10,427 nt of DNA, from positions 1 through 10,427 of the forward strand of contig CAYVWB010000110.1 in NCBI GenBank assembly GCA_964455395.1, in the 5' to 3' direction. The translations under genes were made by a program, and so were the position numbers. The notes under the pieces are model-generated. The model did not search any database. It saw nothing but the letters and a program-made list of their open reading frames with translations, and was not told where the DNA came from. This document shows, one piece after another, positions 7,349-10,427 of the stretch (positions within the stretch are counted from its first letter, which is position 1; each line of letters opens with the position of its first letter). Source of the stretch: CAYVWB01 sp964455395 (lineage in GTDB: Bacteria > Desulfobacterota > Desulfovibrionia > Desulfovibrionales > Desulfovibrionaceae).

Positions 7349-8575
7349 ATGGTTCCAGACTATTCGCCATCCCTCTTCAGTGTGGAAACGCTGGAGCGCT
7401 ACGCCGAAACGCTTCTGTGGGGTCTGAACGTGGCGCGGGGCCGCCCCCTGAAGAAAAGCGCGCTGGTGCTGGTGCGGTACGACCCCCCGGCGCTGCCACT
7501 GGCGGAGGCTGTGACCGGACTGTTGCACAAGACGGACCGCATCCCCATCCCCCGTGCTGGGCTTTCCGCACGCATGGAGCACGACTTCTATCGCTACGCC
7601 AACAACAAACGGCTGAGCCACCCCATACCCGGCGAGGAGGAATTGCTCGCCGCAGTGGACGGCGTGGTGTCCTTGCTCGCGCCCGAATCCCAGACGCACC
7701 TCGCGACCATCGACCCCGAACAGATGACCATCCACCAGCGTTCGCGCGCACACCTCAAGCAGCTGCAGAGCCGCCGCGAAGCGCTGGGCGAGCTGGGCTG
7801 GACCGTGGGCCTCTACCCCACGCGAGGCTTGGCGGACCTGGCCGGGTGCACGCTGGAGGACTACGCCGCGCAGATCCGCTCGGCGTGCCGACTGGATCAG
7901 GCGGATCCCGTGCTGAGCTGGAAACTCTACCAGCGCGAGGCCCAAGCCATCCGCCAGTGGCTGGACGACCTCGACATCCGCAGCCTGCGCATCCAAGGCG
8001 ACTCCATGGATCTGCTCGTGGGCCTGGGCGAGCGCCGCCGGTGGATCACCCTCACAGGTCGCAACATCCCCAGCTACGAATATTACACCACCCCGGATTG
8101 GCGGACGGTGGAGGGCGTCTTCCTGGCGGACCAGCCCACCTACGTGGCTGGCTCCCAGGTGCGCGGGCTGCGACTGGAGTTCCGCATGGGCGAAGCCATC
8201 CGCGTGGAAGCAGAGGAAGGCCACCCCGCAGCCCTCGCTCGTCTGACCACGGACCACGGCGCCAACAAAGTGGGCGAAGTCGCCTTGGTGGACAAACGCT
8301 TCTCCCCCATCGCACGGTTCATGGCCAACACCCTCTATGACGAAAACCACGGCGGCGAGCACGGCAGCTGCCACATCGCCTTGGGCCAATCCTACATCAA
8401 CGCCTATGCCGGCGAGCCCGCCTCCCTGGACAGGGACCGCAAGCGCATCATGGGGTTCAACGAATCCGCCATCCATTGGGACGTGGTGAACACCCAGCCC
8501 AAAGTCGTCACCGCAAACCTCGCTGACGGCGCCCGCAAGACCATCTACGAAAACGGCGCCTTCCTGCAGGACTGA
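7349..8575 (+). CDS. M29-family metallo-aminopeptidase (AmpS/PepS/AmpT type)
   Basis: Removes N-terminal residues from peptides; cytoplasmic, using a two-metal centre. The 408-residue length matches thermophilic M29 enzymes. The ATG follows AGGAGG at 7339-7344. Family motifs are all visible: NIPSYEYYTTP (E244), TTDHGANKVGEVALVD (E310), GSCHIALG (H342) and ESAIHWD (H376, D378), corresponding to the two Glu, two His and Asp that bind the metals. The stretch TLYDENHGGEHGSCH is longer than the compact DENASCH form common in the family and is His/Glu rich. The N-terminal domain has the expected mixed fold, with no signal peptide. It stands alone on the plus strand, diverging from the hydrolase and ending 7 bp from the convergent mutM stop codon. 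Likely role is intracellular peptide turnover. Confidence 0.95.
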   Translation: MVPDYSPSLFSVETLERYAETLLWGLNVARGRPLKKSALVLVRYDPPALPLAEAVTGLLHKTDRIPIPRAGLSARMEHDFYRYANNKRLSHPIPGEEELLAAVDGVVSLLAPESQTHLATIDPEQMTIHQRSRAHLKQLQSRREALGELGWTVGLYPTRGLADLAGCTLEDYAAQIRSACRLDQADPVLSWKLYQREAQAIRQWLDDLDIRSLRIQGDSMDLLVGLGERRRWITLTGRNIPSYEYYTTPDWRTVEGVFLADQPTYVAGSQVRGLRLEFRMGEAIRVEAEEGHPAALARLTTDHGANKVGEVALVDKRFSPIARFMANTLYDENHGGEHGSCHIALGQSYINAYAGEPASLDRDRKRIMGFNESAIHWDVVNTQPKVVTANLADGARKTIYENGAFLQD

Positions 8576-8582
8576 CGCAGCC

Positions 8583-9419
8583 TCACCCGCGTTGACACCG
8601 CGGACAGTACACCGTGCCCCGGCCGGCCACCGCGGTTTTCCGCAACCTCTCCCCGCACGCAAGACACGGCTCGCCGCCACGGCCGTAGACCCTGAAGCAT
8701 TTCTGGAAGGATCCCGCCGCGCCGCGCGCGTCCACATAATCGCGGATGGAAGAACCGCACGCCTCGATGGCCTCCGTCAACACCGCCTGCACGGCCTGAC
8801 GCAACCGCTCCACCCGTCGCGGACCCAAGCGGTCCGCCGGCGTTTCGGGCCGTATCCCCGCGCGGAACAGCGCCTCGTCCACATAGATGTTGCCCAACCC
8901 GGCGATGGCTGTCTGGTCCAGCAGCAGCGCCTTCACCCGGGTGGACCGCCCCTGCAGCGCCGCGCGGAAGCCTGCGGCGTCCAGCTCCAGCGGCTCCGGC
9001 CCCATGCGGGCGTGGAACGGCCAGGCGGCGAGCTCCTCCGCCGTGGCGACGCGACACCCTCCGAAGGTGCGCGCGTCCCGGTAATACAGCGTCGTTGGGC
9101 CGTCCGTTCCGCGCAGGGTGAAGACGAGGTGGGTGTGCGCGTCCGGAGGATCATCCGGCAAGGGGACGTAGAGCCGACCCGTCATGCGCAGATGACACGC
9201 CAAGGCCTGCCCGTCGTCCAGGGGCAGCACCAGCAGCTTGCCGCGACGGCGCACGCCCAGGATGCGACGACCGACGAGACGTTGCGCAAAGACCTCTGCG
9301 GACTGCGCCGGATCGTCCAAACCGCGGGGGCTGCGCACCGCCACCGCCTCGACGAATCGGTCCGTCACCGCCGGCGCCAGCGTGCGCGCCACGGTCTCCA
9401 CTTCGGGCAGTTCAGGCAT
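8583..9419 (-). CDS. mutM: Formamidopyrimidine-DNA glycosylase / AP lyase (Fpg)
   Basis: Base-excision repair enzyme that removes 8-oxoguanine and formamidopyrimidines and nicks the abasic site. All hallmarks are present in 278 residues: N-terminal MPELPEVETV (catalytic Pro2 and Glu3), RRGKLLVL (K61), CHLRMTG (H76), DARTFG (R116), the helix-two-turn-helix GLGNIYVDEALFRAGI (about 174-189) and a C-terminal zinc finger with C252, C255, C272 and C275 around AVAGRGTVYCPRCQ. The start is fixed because the N-terminal Pro must be residue 2. The ribosome binding site is weak: AAGGA lies about 13 bases upstream. Its 3' end faces the M29 gene 7 bp away. No partner gene is adjacent, as is usual for mutM. 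Confidence 0.98.
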   Translation of the reverse strand: MPELPEVETVARTLAPAVTDRFVEAVAVRSPRGLDDPAQSAEVFAQRLVGRRILGVRRRGKLLVLPLDDGQALACHLRMTGRLYVPLPDDPPDAHTHLVFTLRGTDGPTTLYYRDARTFGGCRVATAEELAAWPFHARMGPEPLELDAAGFRAALQGRSTRVKALLLDQTAIAGLGNIYVDEALFRAGIRPETPADRLGPRRVERLRQAVQAVLTEAIEACGSSIRDYVDARGAAGSFQKCFRVYGRGGEPCLACGERLRKTAVAGRGTVYCPRCQRG

Positions 9420-9461
9420 GACGTTCGAAAATTCCTTCTCGTGTGGGGATGATCCTCGATC

Positions 9462-9485
9462 GACTGCGCCGGGTCGTCCAGGCCG
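9462..9485. repeat. Near copy of an internal mutM segment (9301-9324)
   Basis: 24 bases match 9301-9324 at 21 positions, in the same orientation and 161 bp apart. Read on the minus strand, both give the words GLDDPAQS, although this copy is outside and out of frame with mutM. The three differences are all A to G. This could be a small partial duplication or coincidence. Confidence 0.6.
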
Positions 9486-9552
9486 TGGCGGCGTACGCGC
9501 CTCGAGCGGATCAGGTACGCTTCGGGTGTGCTTCGTTCATGGCTCGTTCACG

Positions 9553-9606
9553 ACGCCGTGGCCCTTGCCCGGGCATGGGACAAGCCCCGGAATTTCTCCA
9601 CGGCAT
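9553..9606 (-). ncRNA. Nested stem structure upstream of mutM, candidate structured RNA
   Basis: An outer 7-bp inverted repeat (GCCGTGG at 9555-9561, CCACGGC at 9598-9604) encloses a second stem (CTTG...CAAG, 9564-9584) with TGCCCGGGCA at its centre. Read as minus-strand RNA the outer stem extends to 9 pairs with one U-G, and the inner stem to 7 pairs with one U-G and a 7-base loop. A 13-base internal loop lies on one side and 2 bases on the other. On the plus strand those two positions are C-A mismatches, so pairing favours the minus strand, the direction of mutM. No known riboswitch or RNA family was recognised. It lies about 135 bases before the mutM start codon. Confidence 0.4.
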
Positions 9607-9715
9607 GCAACGCGACTGCAAATCGACTGAGGCGCCGCCACGGCCCAACTGAGGACAGACGCCGCTCCTGTAGGGACTTCCATCATCCAGTCAGCGGAAA
9701 GGGGCTCCTTCGGCA

Positions 9716-9744
9716 GTCTTTCGGCAAGTCGAAAGGCGTGTTTT
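9716..9744 (+). terminator. Terminator-like hairpin on the plus strand
   Basis: GTCTTTCG (9716-9723) and CGAAAGGC (9730-9737) form an 8-bp stem (one U-G pair) with a 6-base loop, followed after three bases by TTTT (9741-9744). The U-G pair and the T run both suit plus-strand transcription; on the minus strand there is an A-C mismatch and no U run. No recognised plus-strand gene precedes it, so what it would terminate is unclear. Confidence 0.4.
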
Positions 9745-9799
9745 CATCACACATCCATGCCGCCACGGATGCGTCGGGATGCCCATTCCATTTGAGCAT

Positions 9800-9847
9800 G
9801 AGGCAAAAAGCACTGCAGATTGCTCGCCTCCGGATGGCCAGTATCCG
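9800..9847. repeat. Two back-to-back hairpins
   Basis: GAGGC (9800-9804) pairs with GCCTC (9826-9830), and AGCA (9810-9813) with TGCT (9821-9824). As minus-strand RNA a further G-U pair extends this to 10 pairs with a 3-base U bulge. Directly abutting is CGGAT (9831-9835) with ATCCG (9843-9847) and a 7-base loop. A third repeat, TTGCTG/CAGCAA, follows at 9858-9887. The stems are short, and strand preference is mixed between them. Confidence 0.35.
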
Positions 9848-10034
9848 AATCGTGTTGTTGCTGACGAGGGAGATGGATCCGCAGCAATGGTCCCAGTCAA
9901 GAAGACCGTTGGCGCACAGCCCGCTTCCGGCGCGCGCACGTCGCAAGGGACAACGCAGGCGATCGACAACCAGCCCGGATGAGCGCAGACGACAGGCGTC
10001 TCCCTGAAGAGCGCGACTCGATCGAGAGCATGCG

Positions 10035-10117
10035 GGACCTGAGCAGCAATGGCGAAGGCTCGTCACGTGGCGTACAAGACGCAGAGCCTTCGCTTTCCTT
10101 CATGTCTCTTCAGGTCC
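10035..10117. terminator. Nested inverted repeat past the ligase stop codon, possible terminator
   Basis: A perfect 10-bp repeat, GCGAAGGCTC (10052-10061) and GAGCCTTCGC (10084-10093), has a 22-base loop. It sits inside an outer perfect 8-bp repeat, GGACCTGA (10035-10042) and TCAGGTCC (10110-10117). The inner stem starts 57 bases beyond the stop codon of the minus-strand ligase gene, where a 3' hairpin would be expected. No U run follows on the minus strand; on the plus strand the inner stem is followed by TTTCCTTC. It may act as a 3' stabiliser or a two-way terminator. Confidence 0.45.
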
Positions 10118-10150
10118 GCCGAGATCTGGTTGCGAAGCCTGTCGCCCCCC

Positions 10151-10427
10151 CTAGTCCCACTTGCGTTTGTCTTCGATCGGCCGGATCTGCGGCGGCAGGG
10201 CGCCCGGCGCGAGGACCTTGAGCTCGGGCCGCAGCTTGATCTTCTCGCGGAAGAGGTGAAGGAGCTCGTCTTCGCGCTTGAAGTTGGAGGCTTCCACGAA
10301 GAGCGTCATCTCGTCGATGCCGCCGGGGTTGGTGACTTCGATCTGCCAGCGCTTGACTTCGTCGAAGCGGGCCATGACCTGCTCCACCTGATGGGGGTAG
10401 ACGAACATGCCCTTGATGCGCGCGGTG
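10151..10427 (-). CDS. Phenylacetate-CoA ligase-family enzyme, C-terminal part (cut by window edge)
   Basis: The last 91 residues of an adenylate-forming enzyme of the phenylacetate-CoA ligase (PaaK) / coenzyme F390 synthetase-like family, which activates an aryl acid with ATP and joins it to CoA. The frame stays open to the window edge: TARIKG precedes the Met at 10408, so that Met is internal and the gene starts outside. Visible are the hinge region of the C-terminal lid domain (TARIKGMFVYPHQVEQVM), a beta-rich core (WQIEVTNPG, MTLFVEA) and the end RPIEDKRKWD, whose Lys corresponds by position to the family's C-terminal catalytic lysine. Stop is TAG. The acid used cannot be told from this part. 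In anaerobes such genes often accompany aryl-pyruvate oxidoreductases, which would lie to the right if present. Confidence 0.88.
   Translation of the reverse strand, partial: TARIKGMFVYPHQVEQVMARFDEVKRWQIEVTNPGGIDEMTLFVEASNFKREDELLHLFREKIKLRPELKVLAPGALPPQIRPIEDKRKWD

Larger units (their letters stand above)
9420..10150. other. About 730 bp without a convincing gene, rich in inverted repeats
   Basis: The gap between mutM and the ligase-type gene, both on the minus strand. Short open frames exist on both strands (up to 159 codons) but have Arg/Ser-rich compositions, no ribosome binding site and no recognisable family. By hand count 99 of 180 bases at 9721-9900 are G or C (55%), clearly below the flanking genes. 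It contains a near copy of a mutM segment (9462-9485) and at least five inverted repeats, annotated separately. It could be a structured RNA locus, a decayed gene or an ordinary long spacer; I cannot decide. Confidence 0.6.

Noticed and set aside
8058..8090. Tyr before the metal-binding Glu in NIPSYEYYTTP as a possible inactivating change in the M29 enzyme
   Set aside because: The metal-binding Glu (E244) itself is kept and the preceding position varies in the family, so activity is expected.
7337..8737. 466-codon open frame on the minus strand, opposite the M29 gene and the end of mutM
   Set aside because: It overlaps two real genes and has no recognisable domain.
9420..9445. GTTCGAA next to the mutM start as a tRNA T-loop
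   Set aside because: The flanks do not form a T stem and no acceptor, D or anticodon arms are present.
9528..10007. 159-codon open frame on the plus strand in the long spacer
   Set aside because: GTG start without a ribosome binding site, Arg-rich composition, and it runs through the terminator-like hairpin; no family recognised.
9683..10066. 127-codon open frame on the minus strand in the long spacer
   Set aside because: Cys/Arg/Ser-rich, no ribosome binding site, no similarity to a known family.

Overview
The window is a GC-rich (mostly about 65-70% in genes), gene-dense bacterial chromosome segment from a Gram-negative organism: it carries a two-gene RND efflux system with a periplasmic adaptor and a secreted (Sec signal) protein. 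The mix of a TaR3-like metallo-beta-lactamase-fold hydrolase, an M29 aminopeptidase, a stand-alone phenylacetate-CoA ligase-type enzyme and this RND subtype is what I would expect of a Deltaproteobacterium, perhaps Desulfovibrio-like. This is an inference from family flavour, not from a marker gene. No mobile element, tRNA, rRNA or CRISPR array was recognised.

Layout. Four genes run leftward (minus strand) from about 7050 to 181: a metal-dependent beta-lactamase-fold hydrolase (7053-6208), a signal-peptide protein with an LPP20-like front half and a BamE/SmpA-like tail (6096-5266), an RND adaptor (5120-3309) and an RND permease (3312-181). The last two overlap by 4 bases and form one transcription unit; no outer-membrane channel gene is present. 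Rightward from 7349 lies an M29 metallo-aminopeptidase, divergent from the hydrolase across about 295 bp. It ends 7 bp from the end of the convergent mutM (DNA glycosylase, 9419-8583). At the right edge is the C-terminal end of a phenylacetate-CoA ligase-family enzyme (minus strand, cut by the window).

Between mutM and the ligase lie about 730 bp without a convincing gene. GC falls to about 55% in part of it (99 of 180 bases at 9721-9900, counted by hand). It holds several perfect or near-perfect inverted repeats. One nested stem (9553-9606) pairs better as minus-strand RNA because both of its irregular positions become G-U there. There is also a terminator-like hairpin on the plus strand and a nested hairpin just past the ligase stop codon. 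This is the part of the window least explained by ordinary annotation.

How the genes work together: adaptor and permease should assemble with a TolC-type channel encoded elsewhere to export small molecules using the proton gradient. The envelope protein just upstream may be linked to the pump only by position. The hydrolase, aminopeptidase, glycosylase and ligase look like independent housekeeping functions.
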